DNA of 64,000 nt from UBA1429 sp964482225 (lineage in GTDB: Bacteria; Chloroflexota; Anaerolineae; UBA1429). Shown here piece by piece: positions 8,908 to 18,406 of the stretch. The notes beneath the pieces are model-generated. The model searched no databases and was not told where the DNA came from. It worked only from the letters and a program-made list of their open reading frames with translations. Each line of letters starts with the position of its first letter. The stretch's first letter is position 1. The position numbers were made by a program, and so were the translations under genes. The stretch is from the NCBI GenBank assembly GCA_964482225.1, contig CAYZWT010000008.1:1-64000 (forward strand), in the 5' to 3' direction.

Positions 8908-11115
8908 ATGGCCAAACGAACGACCCGCAAGAGTCCGGCCCGCACATCCGGCGCGCCCCAGATCACCTGGGGCGACGTGGGGGCATGGCTGCTGCGCCGG
9001 CAGGTTGTCGGCGTGTTGCTGGCCACCATCGGCGCCATCACCCTTGTCACCTTGCTCTCTGGCGACCCGGGCAATGTGAGCGCCGCCTGGGCGCTGTTTC
9101 TGACCCAGGTCTTTGGCATCGGGGCGTATCCCATCGCGCTGCTGGTGTTCATAGGCGGCATGTTTCTGCTCTTCTATGGCGCCCTGGAGCGCCCTCTGAG
9201 CCCTCGCTGGCAGACCATCGTGGGCCTCGAGCTGTTCTTTTTCGCCACACTGGGCTTTGTCCATGTCATCAGCCCCGCCAACCCGCTCTCCCTGGCGCAA
9301 AGTGGCCTCCGTGGCGGCTATGTGGGCTGGACTCTGTGGCGCTTGACGGTGCCGTTGCTGGGGCGCGTGGTCAGCGCCGTGCTGCTGGCGTTGCTGGCCC
9401 TGGTGGGGCTCTACCTGGCGGCGGGCATCCCGTGGCGGGTGTTGGCCTGGAGGGCCCATTGGGCGCTGGCCCAGGTCGGCGTGCGGCTGCGCCGGGCCAT
9501 TGCCTCGCGCCGGGTGCGCGCCGTTGTGCAGCGGCCTGCCGCCCGCCCGATCTCGCAGCCCGCCGCATCTCAACCCGCCGCGCCCCGCCAGACACGCCAG
9601 CGCGCGGCCAACCCCCGGCACTCCGCCGCGCCGCAGCCGTTGCCCGTATCCGTAGACCCCGCTGCCCTGCCGCCCATCGAATTGTTGGTCTCGGACGAGG
9701 CGCAAGATGGAGATGACGCCGGGGCGCGGCTGCGCGCCCAGACCATCGAGGAGACGCTGGCGGCCTTTGGCATTCCTGCCGAGGTGGTCGAGTGGAACCG
9801 TGGGCCGGCCATCACCCAGTTCGGCGTCGAGCCGGGCTTTGTGGAAAAGGGCGGTCGCCAATACAAGATCCGCGTCAGCAAGATCCTTTCGTTGCAGAAC
9901 GACCTGGCCTTGGCGCTGGCGGCGGCGCCCATTCGCATCGAGGCGCCGGTGCCCGGGCGGGCCGTGGTGGGCATCGAGGTGCCCAACGAGGTCAAGACCC
10001 TCGTTGGCCTGCGCGATATCCTCACCTCGGAGCAGTTCACCCGCCTGCGCTCGCCCCTCAAGCTCGGTCTGGGGCGGGATGTCTCGGGGCAACCTGTGGT
10101 CGCCGATCTGACCCGCATGCCGCACCTGCTCATCGCCGGCAGCACCAACTCGGGCAAGAGCGTCTGCCTGAACGCCATCATCGTCTCGCTGCTCTATCAG
10201 CACACGGCCGATACCCTGCGCCTGCTGCTGGTGGACCCCAAGCGGGTCGAGCTGACCAAATACAATGGCCTGCCCCACCTGATCGCGCCCGTGGTGGTGG
10301 ATACCAAAAAGGTCGTGGTGGCCCTGCGCTGGCTCATCCACGAGATGGAATCGCGTTACAAGACCTTTGCCGAGGTCGGCGCCCGCAACCTGGCCGAGTA
10401 CAACCGGGGCGCCAAAAAACGCCGGCTGGAGCCCATGCCCATGATCGTCATGGTGATCGATGAGCTGGCCGAGCTGATGCTGGTCGCCCCCGATGATGTA
10501 GAGCGCTCGGTCTGTCGGCTGGCCCAGATGGCCCGCGCCACCGGCATCCACCTGGTCATCGCCACCCAGCGCCCCTCGGTGGATGTGGTCACCGGCCTGA
10601 TCAAGGCCAATTTCCCCTCGCGCATCGCCTTTGCCGTCAGCTCCCAGGTGGATTCCCGGGTGATCCTGGATACACCTGGCGCGGAAAAGCTGCTGGGCCA
10701 GGGCGACATGCTCTTTATGGCGCCTGATTCCTCCAAGCTACAGCGCATCCAGGGCAGCTATGTGTCCGACCGCGAGATCGAGGCGCTCATGGGCTGGTAT
10801 GCCGCCCGGCAGGCGGCAGTCCCCGCCGCCGACATGGCCGAGGATCACGAAACGCCCCCCTGGGAAGAGATGTCGGTCGAGGACGATGCCGACGAGGAAC
10901 TGCTGGAGCAGGCCGAGACCCTGGTGCGCGAGCGCAAGCACGCTTCGGCATCCTTCTTGCAGCGCCAGATGCGCATCGGCTACCCGCGCGCGGCCCGCCT
11001 GATTGATCAGCTCGAGGATCGCGGCGTCGTCGGCCCCAAGCAGGATGGCGGCCGATCGCGTCAAGTGCTGGCGGGCGATGGGTCAGCGCCGGATTCCGAC
11101 GGAGAAGCAGCATGA
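8908..11115 (+). CDS. ftsK: DNA translocase FtsK/SpoIIIE
   Basis: 735 residues. Four membrane helices lie at about 32-51, 62-91, 102-120 and 150-177, then an Ala/Pro/Arg-rich linker. The motor follows with an alpha domain, Walker A GSTNSGKS at 411-418 and Walker B IVMVIDE near 513-519. The C-terminal winged-helix gamma domain (about 675-730, ASFLQRQMRIGYPRAARLI) would read KOPS/SRS-like polar DNA sequences. It pumps chromosome ends across the division septum. The linker is short compared with E. coli FtsK, as in SpoIIIE. The stop overlaps the next start by 4 bp. Confidence 0.95.
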   Translation: MAKRTTRKSPARTSGAPQITWGDVGAWLLRRQVVGVLLATIGAITLVTLLSGDPGNVSAAWALFLTQVFGIGAYPIALLVFIGGMFLLFYGALERPLSPRWQTIVGLELFFFATLGFVHVISPANPLSLAQSGLRGGYVGWTLWRLTVPLLGRVVSAVLLALLALVGLYLAAGIPWRVLAWRAHWALAQVGVRLRRAIASRRVRAVVQRPAARPISQPAASQPAAPRQTRQRAANPRHSAAPQPLPVSVDPAALPPIELLVSDEAQDGDDAGARLRAQTIEETLAAFGIPAEVVEWNRGPAITQFGVEPGFVEKGGRQYKIRVSKILSLQNDLALALAAAPIRIEAPVPGRAVVGIEVPNEVKTLVGLRDILTSEQFTRLRSPLKLGLGRDVSGQPVVADLTRMPHLLIAGSTNSGKSVCLNAIIVSLLYQHTADTLRLLLVDPKRVELTKYNGLPHLIAPVVVDTKKVVVALRWLIHEMESRYKTFAEVGARNLAEYNRGAKKRRLEPMPMIVMVIDELAELMLVAPDDVERSVCRLAQMARATGIHLVIATQRPSVDVVTGLIKANFPSRIAFAVSSQVDSRVILDTPGAEKLLGQGDMLFMAPDSSKLQRIQGSYVSDREIEALMGWYAARQAAVPAADMAEDHETPPWEEMSVEDDADEELLEQAETLVRERKHASASFLQRQMRIGYPRAARLIDQLEDRGVVGPKQDGGRSRQVLAGDGSAPDSDGEAA

Positions 11116-11897
11116 TCCGGGTGGGCGCCAGTGGTTTTGGCTATCGCGACTGGGAGGGGCCGTTCTACCCTGTGGGCCTGCCTGAGGGCGACAGATTGAG
11201 CTACTATGCCCAAGAGTTCGATACCGTCGAGATCAACTATTCCTATTACCGCGTGCCCACCGCCGCGACCCTGGCCGCTCTCAGCAGCAAAACGCCTCCC
11301 GGCTTTCTCTTTGCCATCAAGGCCAATCGCGGGATGACCCACGAGCGCGAGGATAGCGCCGCCGTCACCGCCCGCTTTTGTGAGGCGCTGCACCCCTGGG
11401 TGGAGCAGGGCTGCCTGGGGTGCGTCTTGGCCCAGTTCCCCTCGCGCTTTCAATGCACGCCGCAGAATGTGGATGCCCTGCGCGCCCTGCGCGACCAGTT
11501 GGGCGACCTGCCCACGGTGATCGAGTTTCGCCATGTGACCTGGGTATCGGGCCGCATATTCGGCCTGTTGCGCGATTTGGGGCTGGGCATCTGCTGTGTA
11601 GACCAGCCGCGATTGCCCACGCTGCTGCCTGCCTTTGCCGTGGCCACCTCGGATATCGCCTACGTGCGCCTGCATGGCCGCAACGCGGCCAAGTGGTGGG
11701 ATCACACCGAGGCCTGGGAGCGTTACGACTATCGCTACTCTCGCGAGGAGCTAGAGCCCTGGGCGGCCAAGGTGCAGGAACTGGCCGCAAACGCCCGCCT
11801 AACCCTGGTGTATGCCAACAACCATTGGTTGGGGCAGGCCATTGATACGGCCCGCCAGCTCAAGCTGCTGCTGGCGCCAGGAGGTCTCCAGGCGTGA
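11112..11897 (+). CDS. DUF72 domain protein (TIM-barrel, function unknown)
   Basis: 261 residues. The start IRVGASGFGYRDWEGPFYP, then FDTVEINYSYYRVPT and FLFAIKANRGMTHE, are the standard DUF72 blocks, ending with YVRLHGRN and LTLVYANNHW. The family adopts a TIM-barrel related to xylose-isomerase-like enzymes, with no proven reaction. The ATG overlaps the ftsK stop (ATGA), so it is coupled to ftsK. A hairpin 40 bp downstream may end the transcript. Confidence 0.9.
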   Translation: MIRVGASGFGYRDWEGPFYPVGLPEGDRLSYYAQEFDTVEINYSYYRVPTAATLAALSSKTPPGFLFAIKANRGMTHEREDSAAVTARFCEALHPWVEQGCLGCVLAQFPSRFQCTPQNVDALRALRDQLGDLPTVIEFRHVTWVSGRIFGLLRDLGLGICCVDQPRLPTLLPAFAVATSDIAYVRLHGRNAAKWWDHTEAWERYDYRYSREELEPWAAKVQELAANARLTLVYANNHWLGQAIDTARQLKLLLAPGGLQA

Positions 11898-11937
11898 TCC
11901 CCTTCCCCGGGCCGATACGGAGCGGCGTCCCCCCACA

Positions 11938-11967
11938 GAACTGATCGCTGCCCAAAGCGAGCAGTTC
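11938..11967 (+). terminator. hairpin after the ftsK-DUF72 unit
   Basis: GAACTGATCGCT and AGCGAGCAGTTC pair over 12 bp with one mismatch around a six-base loop. There is no following T run, so it may be a weak terminator or a 3' stabilising hairpin. Confidence 0.4.
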
Positions 11968-12004
11968 GGCGCGTGCGACACCAAGGCGTTCAAGGCGTTC
12001 TCGA

Positions 12005-12033
12005 TTGGTGTCGGTTCGCCCTGATGGTATAAT
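12005..12033 (+). promoter_or_regulatory. promoter of the yebC-ruvC-ruvA operon
   Basis: TTGGTG, 17 bp, then a perfect TATAAT preceded by TGG (extended -10). It starts the only gap of any size before yebC, giving a leader of about 40 bases. Confidence 0.7.
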
Positions 12034-12077
12034 CTGGGGGTAAGGGACCCCTCCGCATCGTAATCTGGAGGTGACCG

Positions 12078-12839
12078 ATGTCTGGACATAGCAAATGGGC
12101 CTCGATCAAGAGGCAAAAAGGCGTCAACGACGCCAAACGAGGCCAGCTCTTTACCAAGCTGGGACGCGAGATCGTCATTGCCGTCCGCGAGGGCGGCGCC
12201 GATCCAGAGGCAAATTTCCGCTTGCGCCTGGTGTTGGACAAGGCGCGGCAGGCCAACATGCCCAAGGACAATATCGAACGCGCCATCAAGCGCGGCTCGG
12301 GCGAGAGCGTGGATGGCGCCCAGGTGGAGGAATACACCTACGAGGGCTATGGTCCGCATGGCACAGCCATCATCGTGGAGGCCTTTACCGACAATCGCAA
12401 TCGCACCGTCTCCGAGGTCCGGCATGTCTTTTCTCGCTACGGCGGCAACCTGGGGGCGGATGGCTGCGTGGCCTGGATGTTCTCTCGCAAGGGCGTGATC
12501 TCGGTCGCGGTGGGGGGCGCAGACCCTGACGAGGTGGCGCTGATCGCCATTGATGCCGGTGCTGAGGATGTGGAGGTCGCCGAGGAGACAGTCGAGGTCT
12601 ATACCGAGATGACCGATTTTCGGGCCGTGCGCGATGCCCTCACCGAGGCCGGTTTCGAGCTGCTCGATGCGCAACTCTCCTGGCTGCCCCAGAGCCAGCT
12701 TGCCCTGGCCGAAAAGGAAGCCATGACCAACCTCAAGTTGATGGAGGCGTTGGAGGACCTGGACGACGTCCAGCAGGTCTACTCCAACCTCGAACTCAGC
12801 GACGAGGTGCTGGCCTCGTACGAGAACCAAGCCGCCTAG
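12078..12839 (+). CDS. yebC: YebC/PmpR (TACO1) family protein
   Basis: 253 residues, the normal length. The start SGHSKWASIKRQKGVNDAKR and the block MPKDNIERAIKRGSGE are diagnostic. Family members were described as transcriptional regulators and more recently as translation factors easing ribosome stalls at proline-rich stretches. GGAGGTGA lies five bases before the ATG. It heads an operon with the Holliday-junction resolvase genes, the same order found in very many bacteria. Confidence 0.96.
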   Translation: MSGHSKWASIKRQKGVNDAKRGQLFTKLGREIVIAVREGGADPEANFRLRLVLDKARQANMPKDNIERAIKRGSGESVDGAQVEEYTYEGYGPHGTAIIVEAFTDNRNRTVSEVRHVFSRYGGNLGADGCVAWMFSRKGVISVAVGGADPDEVALIAIDAGAEDVEVAEETVEVYTEMTDFRAVRDALTEAGFELLDAQLSWLPQSQLALAEKEAMTNLKLMEALEDLDDVQQVYSNLELSDEVLASYENQAA

Positions 12840-12841
12840 TC

Positions 12842-13333
12842 ATGCTGGTTATCGGCCTGGATCCTGGATTGGCCACCACAGGGTACGGCCTGGTCGCCGG
12901 GGATGGCCAGCGGCTCGAAGCGGTTGCCTATGGCGTGCTGCGGACACCGGCCCAAGCGCCGGTGTCCGAGCGCTTGGTGATGCTGCACGATGCGCTGGCC
13001 GCGCTCCTGGAGCAGTATCAGCCCTCGGTGGCAGCCGTAGAGGAACTCTTTTTCAGTACAAACGCCCAGACCGCCATGCTGGTGGGGCAGGCGCGCGGCG
13101 TGTTGCTGGTGACGCTGGCCCGGGCCGGGCTAGAAATCGCCGAGTATACGCCGATGCAGGTCAAGCAGGCCGTTACGGGCTATGGCGGGGCCGACAAGCT
13201 CCAAATACAGCAGATGGTGCGCATCTTGTTGGGGCTAGAGGAACTCCCTCGCCCCGATGACGCCGCCGATGCCCTGGCCGTGGCGATCTGCCAGCATCAC
13301 TCGGCCCGGCTGGGGGCGCTGCTGGATCGCTAG
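12842..13333 (+). CDS. ruvC: Holliday junction endonuclease RuvC
   Basis: 163 residues. The first strand carries the catalytic Asp in IGLDPGLATTGYG, with a second acidic residue in AAVEELFF and the final pair in RPDDAADALAVAICQ. It cuts four-way junctions as a dimer together with RuvAB. The ATG comes two bases after the yebC stop, so translation is probably coupled. ruvB is not in the window. Confidence 0.96.
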   Translation: MLVIGLDPGLATTGYGLVAGDGQRLEAVAYGVLRTPAQAPVSERLVMLHDALAALLEQYQPSVAAVEELFFSTNAQTAMLVGQARGVLLVTLARAGLEIAEYTPMQVKQAVTGYGGADKLQIQQMVRILLGLEELPRPDDAADALAVAICQHHSARLGALLDR

Positions 13334-13360
13334 GGCCGTTACCCTTGCAGGATCCATCAC

Positions 13361-13942
13361 ATGATCGCCAGTGTGCAAGGCAGAATCCAGGCGCTGCGGG
13401 CCCAGGCCCTGATCGTTCAGGTCGGGGGCGTGGGGCTGTTGGTGCGCGTGCCCGATAGCGTGCTCGATGGCGCCCAGGTGGGCCACATCGTCGAGCTATA
13501 CACCCACCTGTACGTGCGCGAGAGCGAGTTGGCCCTGTACGGGTTCGGCACAGAAGAGGAGCACGATATCTTTACCACACTCCTGGGCGTGTCGGGCATC
13601 GGCCCTCGCACTGCCCTGGCCGTGCTCTCGACCTTTTCGCCCGAGGTGCTGCGCAGCGCCATCACCCAGGGTGACGTGGGCATGTTGACGCGCATCCCCG
13701 GCATCGGGCGCAAAACCGCCGAACGGATGATGCTCGACCTCAAGGACAAGGTGGGCGCGCCCAGCGGGGTGGCATGGAGCATGGCCGCCATGCGCGAGGG
13801 CGATGCAGAGGTGATCAACGCCCTCACGTCCCTGGGCTATAGCCTGGGCGAGGCGCGAGATGCCCTGGCCGCCGTTCCTGTCGAGACCAAGGCGCTGGAT
13901 GAGCGCATCCTGGCCGCGCTGCGCTCCCTGGGCGGCGCCTGA
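13361..13942 (+). CDS. ruvA: Holliday junction branch-migration protein RuvA
   Basis: 193 residues. Domain I is an OB fold (MIASVQGRIQAL to LYGFGTEEE), domain II has two helix-hairpin-helix motifs (GVSGIGPRTALAVL and RIPGIGRKTAERMM), and a short C-terminal domain III would contact RuvB. It tetramerises on Holliday junctions. AGGA lies seven bases before the ATG, 27 bp after ruvC. It ends 12 bp from the convergent membrane gene. Confidence 0.96.
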   Translation: MIASVQGRIQALRAQALIVQVGGVGLLVRVPDSVLDGAQVGHIVELYTHLYVRESELALYGFGTEEEHDIFTTLLGVSGIGPRTALAVLSTFSPEVLRSAITQGDVGMLTRIPGIGRKTAERMMLDLKDKVGAPSGVAWSMAAMREGDAEVINALTSLGYSLGEARDALAAVPVETKALDERILAALRSLGGA

Positions 13943-13954
13943 GGCTGCCCGGCG

Positions 13955-15298
13955 TCAGAGCCCTGTACCGGCCAGCCCAAAGAGCAGGTCAGACCAGTTG
14001 GCCGGTAGATAGCCTTGCACCTGGGGCGCCAGCCCCACAGCCAGCAGCCCCAACCCCAGCAACAGCGCCAGCGCCGCCGGCCACAGTGGCTCCCGGCGGC
14101 TTTCAGGCATAGGCGCGATTTGGAACGCTGCGATACCAAAGCGCACCACAGCACAGGCCGGGGCAAGGCCGATGACTGCCAGGGCCACGGCCCACCCCAG
14201 GTCCTGGATGGCGACGATGCGATAAAAGGCCAAGCGCGTGATAAAGCCCGCCAGGGGCGGAAAACCCGCCAACGAGAGCCCGGCCAGCAACATGCCCAGC
14301 GAGACCAGCGGCGCTCGCCGAAAGGCCCCCCGTAGATCCGACAGGCGGTCGCTGCCAAAGCTATGTCGCAGCGCCGCCGCTCCCACACCCAAGCCCACGA
14401 CCGCCACGCCCCGCAGAATCAGGTGCGTCAGGGCCAGGGCGCGCGTCTCGGGCGTATCCGAGCCCAACGCCATGAGCACAAAGCCCAGCTCGCCGACCGC
14501 CATATAGCCCAGCACGCCCCCGATGGTCTGCTGCGCAAGCGCCCCAATACAGCCTATGACAAAGGTGGCGATGCCCACATTCAGCAAGAGCGCCGCCTGC
14601 GGGCCGCCAGAGGCGGGCAGCGCGCCCCCCTGTAGGGTGAGAATGCGCACCAGGATCAGATGCGGCAGAACCACGCCAAACATCGTGCGCGCGATGGATG
14701 AGTCAGAGCGATAGATCTGGATCTTCCAGACGAAAAAGGGAAAGGCGCCCAATATCACACACAGGCCGGCCACCAGGGCCATAGGGCCGATGGCGCCCGG
14801 GCTCGCGCCAGGGTGCTCGATCAGCCAGGCTGCTGCCGATAGCAGCACCCCGGCCATCACCAGAACCACGAGGATGCGCATGTTGGTTGGCGCCGCGTCC
14901 CCGGCCTTGTGGGGAATCAACATCACCAGGATCGCCAACCCTGCCTGTAGGATCAGCATCGCGAGGATGATGTGTTGGAGGGCCAGAAAGAGCAGGAGCA
15001 GACCCAGCCCCAGGAGCGCCAGGCTCCCGGCTACGTCACGCTCTGTCAGGTGCGCCGACGAGGCCAAGGCGCAGGCCAGCAAGAACATGGCGATAGCCAG
15101 GTGCGTGCGCGTAGCAGGGTCCAGGGCCAGGGTGCGCCCCAGGATGGTAAAGGGCGGCGTATCGAACCCCCACAACGCCAGGAATGCCACCAGCAGGACG
15201 GCCCCGGTTGCCAGGCCGGCGGCCACCGGACGCAGGTGGCGGAAAATCCAGGCGGCCAGAGCGCCCACAAGGGGGACCGCCAGCAGGAGCAGAATCAT
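13955..15298 (-). CDS. proton-conducting antiporter-type membrane subunit (NuoN/MrpD/HyfF-like)
   Basis: 447 residues and about 13-14 predicted helices. It keeps the Proton_antipo_M features: a charged helix region with WKIQIYRSDSS, GVLGYMAVGELGFVLMALG, and SLAGFPPLAGFITRLAFYRI where family members have GFPPxxGFxxK (Arg replaces Lys here). Such subunits move protons or sodium in complex I, Mrp antiporters and group 4 hydrogenases. The ATG at 15298 overlaps the stop of the preceding gene by 4 bp. It is the last of a three-gene module without hydrophilic subunits. Confidence 0.85.
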   Translation of the reverse strand: MILLLLAVPLVGALAAWIFRHLRPVAAGLATGAVLLVAFLALWGFDTPPFTILGRTLALDPATRTHLAIAMFLLACALASSAHLTERDVAGSLALLGLGLLLLFLALQHIILAMLILQAGLAILVMLIPHKAGDAAPTNMRILVVLVMAGVLLSAAAWLIEHPGASPGAIGPMALVAGLCVILGAFPFFVWKIQIYRSDSSIARTMFGVVLPHLILVRILTLQGGALPASGGPQAALLLNVGIATFVIGCIGALAQQTIGGVLGYMAVGELGFVLMALGSDTPETRALALTHLILRGVAVVGLGVGAAALRHSFGSDRLSDLRGAFRRAPLVSLGMLLAGLSLAGFPPLAGFITRLAFYRIVAIQDLGWAVALAVIGLAPACAVVRFGIAAFQIAPMPESRREPLWPAALALLLGLGLLAVGLAPQVQGYLPANWSDLLFGLAGTGL

Positions 15299-15939
15299 GG
15301 CAAAGCCTCTTCCGCAATCGCATCCAGCCATTGCTCGCAGTTGTAGCTGATGGCCAGCGCGATCAGAATATCGAGCAGCCCCAGCAGAGCCACCACCAGC
15401 AGACTGGCCTCGAGAGACAGGTAGACCGCCTCAAAGCCTGTCAGGAGCATCAGGCAACCCACCCCTATATGCAGCGGGTCGGGGCTCACCAGGGCCAACG
15501 TCACGCCCAACGTCAGTAGCACAAAGGCTGTCAGTGTGAGCAGCGCGGGCAGGTTTGTCAGGGGATAGGCATTCCATAGGCCAAAGGCCATGAGCATGGC
15601 CCAGGCCAGGGCCAGCAAGCGAAAGAAGCCGCCCATGCTCGGCGGCAAAGGCCGGGCGGGCGGGCCTTCGCCGGCGGCCACCCCTTTGCCCGCAAGCGTG
15701 CGCTCCATGTGGTTGCCGGTGATATAGAGGATCGTCGAGATCGCGGCGCCCAACGTCACGCGGATCACAAAGATCGGCTGAGAGATGTCCGCGCTCAGCA
15801 AGGCGCTGACGAGTACATACTGTAGCATCAGGGGCACCACGAGCAGGCGGCGATTCCCCAGCGCCAAGAGCACAGCCACCACCACCAGCGTGATGGCAAC
15901 CTGATAGGTCTCGGGGTCGGCGCTCAATGGATACGGCAT
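15295..15939 (-). CDS. HyfE/NuoK-like membrane subunit
   Basis: 214 residues, about six helices. The C-terminal third (LHIGVGCLMLLTGFEAVYLSLEA read in parts) resembles NuoK/MrpC with a membrane-embedded Glu, and the length fits hydrogenase-4 component E. In complex I-like machines this subunit sits between the antiporter subunits and carries a proton-path Glu. It lies between two antiporter-like genes, overlapping the downstream one by 4 bp. The assignment to HyfE rather than MrpC rests on length and neighbours. Confidence 0.7.
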   Translation of the reverse strand: MPYPLSADPETYQVAITLVVVAVLLALGNRRLLVVPLMLQYVLVSALLSADISQPIFVIRVTLGAAISTILYITGNHMERTLAGKGVAAGEGPPARPLPPSMGGFFRLLALAWAMLMAFGLWNAYPLTNLPALLTLTAFVLLTLGVTLALVSPDPLHIGVGCLMLLTGFEAVYLSLEASLLVVALLGLLDILIALAISYNCEQWLDAIAEEALP

Positions 15940-15968
15940 CGCGCCACTTGCGTATTCAAGCTAAACAT

Positions 15969-17759
15969 TTATGCGCCCACCATATAGTAGATCAGGGCAA
16001 TGCCCCAGATCAGCACCCATGCCAGCGAGAACGAGCCCTCCAGGACATCGAGCCCCTGCCCCAAAATCGCCAGGATGTGGTCGGCCTGCTCTTTGGCGAC
16101 CGTGTATAACCAGTCCGTATTCACCACCCGCCGGCTGCGGTAAAAAGGCCGCAGCGAGGAGACCTGCGCACCCATCCAGCGCCGGTGCAGGGTCAACCCG
16201 GCCAACAGGGGAGCACAGGCCGTCGCCAGGGCCAGCGCACTGCCGGCGGTCTCGCTCCCTCCCAACAGGCGCGAGTAGCCCAGAATGCTCAGATCCAGCG
16301 GCGCTTGGGGCCAGAGGGCCCCCACCAGACCTGGAACGATCCCCACGGCCAGGAGCGCGAGGGCGGCCAGGCCCGAGGCCGCGATAGCGACGCCATCGGG
16401 CTTGGCCGCCGCTTCTCCCGTAACTAGCCTCTTGAGGCGGGCGAGCATAGGGTTCGTGTCAACCTCCTCGTTCGCTCTGGGGCTTGGTGCGAGATGCTCA
16501 AGGTCGGGCGCGCCATCCTCATCCTCAGCGGCGGCCACGGGCTCCTGGGGCAACTCTTCTGCAGTGGCGCCCTCTGCAAAGGAACGCACCTGTGACCATG
16601 CGGGGATCGCGTTGGCCACAAAGCTGATCAATACCCAGGTGATCAGGTGCCCGGCGCCCGTCTCCCAACAACTCCGCACCAGCAGCCAATGCGCGATGAA
16701 ACCGAGGGTGAGGGGGAACCCTCCCAGCGATGCCCAGGCGACCAGATACGCAAGGCCGCCGAGAGGCGCCAAAGAGACATCGGAGGTTTGGTGAATGCGG
16801 AGCGCCAGCAAAGAGACCACCAGGTGCAGGGCGATGAGCAGGCTGGCGACGAATCCGATGGCGGGATCCACCAAGGGCGCCAACAGGGCCAGGATGGCCC
16901 AGTGGGTTAACACATAGGGCAATGCGCGCCCCGCCCTGCGATGCAGGGCGCTAGTGAGGCCGAGGCCGGCCAGAATCAACGCAATGCCAATGCCAACGCC
17001 TCTGGATAGCAGCGTCCCATCGGCCTGTAGCGCCGGGCCGATGCGCAGCCAAAGGTACAGCCCGGTGACAAGGGACATCAGGTAGGTCTCCCAGTGGCGT
17101 CGCAGCCCCCCTGCTCGCGGCCAGTTCAGAATGCGCAGGGCGATGGCGACAGCCAGCGCGTTCAGCGCCAGGCCCGGTTGTATCCCGATCAGAGACAGAT
17201 CGCCCTCTTGTTGCACGAGCATGGCCACGGCGCCGAGCATGAGCAACCCACTGGAGAGCAGGCTGCTCCAGATCTCCCAGGGGCGGGGCTTTTCCGCCTC
17301 GCTCTCGCGCCAGAGCGCCCGCAGCATCAAGAGCGCCAACAACTGGATGCTCCACGCCACGCATAGCGTCAGCAAATTGCCCGCCGCCAACACGCCCATG
17401 CAAGCCGCCAGCAGCACCAGGCGCAGGCTGGCATGTTCTGGGGCCAGAGGTCGTTGCCGCCGCACCAGTTGCCCCGCCAGCACGGCGCCCAGCAAGAGCC
17501 CTGCCGCCAGCGCGCCCAAGGGCGTCCAAAGCAACACCGGAGCGGCGCCGAAATAGGACGTTTGGGGCAGCTCTCCCAGAGGTTGCGCGCCTGGCAGCCT
17601 GGCGATGATGACGCCGACGGCCGCAAGCGCCACAAACACCATATAGAGCCAACGTCGTAGGGGCAGGCGCGCCTGCGTGAACACGCGCAAAGGGCAGATG
17701 GCAGCGCCGAAGAGAGGGATCAGGCTCGGCAGCAACAGGGTCAAAGGCACGTTCTTCAC
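15969..17759 (-). CDS. divergent antiporter-type membrane subunit (HyfB/NuoL-like)
   Basis: About 596 residues from a GTG at 17759; a GTG at 17750 is equally plausible, and the frame further upstream (to 17906) is hydrophilic and unlikely. About 14 helices are visible. SLGGFPLTLGFIAHWLLV corresponds to the conserved broken helix of the family. An acidic hydrophilic loop (EELPQEPVAAAEDEDGAPD) splits the last third. The C-terminus RVVNTDWLYTVAKEQADHI, then an amphipathic stretch and one final helix, recalls HyfB or MrpA tails. Key Lys residues look poorly kept, so its proton pumping is uncertain. Confidence 0.7.
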   Translation of the reverse strand: MKNVPLTLLLPSLIPLFGAAICPLRVFTQARLPLRRWLYMVFVALAAVGVIIARLPGAQPLGELPQTSYFGAAPVLLWTPLGALAAGLLLGAVLAGQLVRRQRPLAPEHASLRLVLLAACMGVLAAGNLLTLCVAWSIQLLALLMLRALWRESEAEKPRPWEIWSSLLSSGLLMLGAVAMLVQQEGDLSLIGIQPGLALNALAVAIALRILNWPRAGGLRRHWETYLMSLVTGLYLWLRIGPALQADGTLLSRGVGIGIALILAGLGLTSALHRRAGRALPYVLTHWAILALLAPLVDPAIGFVASLLIALHLVVSLLALRIHQTSDVSLAPLGGLAYLVAWASLGGFPLTLGFIAHWLLVRSCWETGAGHLITWVLISFVANAIPAWSQVRSFAEGATAEELPQEPVAAAEDEDGAPDLEHLAPSPRANEEVDTNPMLARLKRLVTGEAAAKPDGVAIAASGLAALALLAVGIVPGLVGALWPQAPLDLSILGYSRLLGGSETAGSALALATACAPLLAGLTLHRRWMGAQVSSLRPFYRSRRVVNTDWLYTVAKEQADHILAILGQGLDVLEGSFSLAWVLIWGIALIYYMVGA

Positions 17760-17944
17760 ACTTCCCGTGGGTGATGGGCGGGGCACCCCTGGGCCCGCTC
17801 GCAGGCAGGCCGAATTCTGGCACGCAAGCCCGACCCGGCCAACGCTGCCGTGTGGGCGCCAGAACAAGCCCCGGTGCGGCGCGCGCACTTGTAGATCAAC
17901 CCACATCCCCTCAGGCGCGGGAGCGCCGGATGCACGCCCGGCAT

Positions 17945-18316
17945 CTACCGCTGCATGATGAGCTGAATATCCGGCTTTTCGATCAGATAGAGGACGCAGC
18001 CAGAGAGGAGCATAGACACGAGCGAGGTCACCAGCAGGGTCACATCAAGCTGGGCGTCCGCCCCGCCAGGCACCACGTTGCTAAGCAGCGTCAGCAGGCG
18101 GACGATGATGCTGAATCCCTGCACAAACACCGTCGCCACGCGCGCCCAATCTCGCAGGCGCAGGAGGTTGAGCCCGAGCAGGCCAAAGACCGCGGCGATC
18201 ACGATCCCTATGGGCAGGCTGATTGACATGAGCATGCTGGGCGGCAACACGATCACGGCGATCACCTGCGCCAGAGCCACCAGTACGAGGCTGGCGGGCA
18301 GACGTCTTTTGTCCAT
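17945..18316 (-). CDS. small four-helix membrane protein, unknown function
   Basis: 123 residues with four hydrophobic helices and a conserved-looking LRLRDWARVATVFVQGF between helices 2 and 3. GGAGGGG precedes the ATG at 18316 by about nine bases. It lies upstream of the proton-translocating module on the same strand with a 185 bp gap, so a link is possible but unproven. I do not recognise the family with certainty. Confidence 0.65.
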   Translation of the reverse strand: MDKRRLPASLVLVALAQVIAVIVLPPSMLMSISLPIGIVIAAVFGLLGLNLLRLRDWARVATVFVQGFSIIVRLLTLLSNVVPGGADAQLDVTLLVTSLVSMLLSGCVLYLIEKPDIQLIMQR

Positions 18317-18406
18317 CTATTACGCCCCTCCAAGAGCTTGCGCAGATTATAGAGAGGGCCAGGTATCATGTCAAAGCGCCGGATGCAAGGGCGCCCGCGA
18401 GGAGAA

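Noticed and set aside
8803..10551. 582-residue frame antisense to ftsK
   Set aside because: Composition artefact; the Walker motifs lie in the sense strand.
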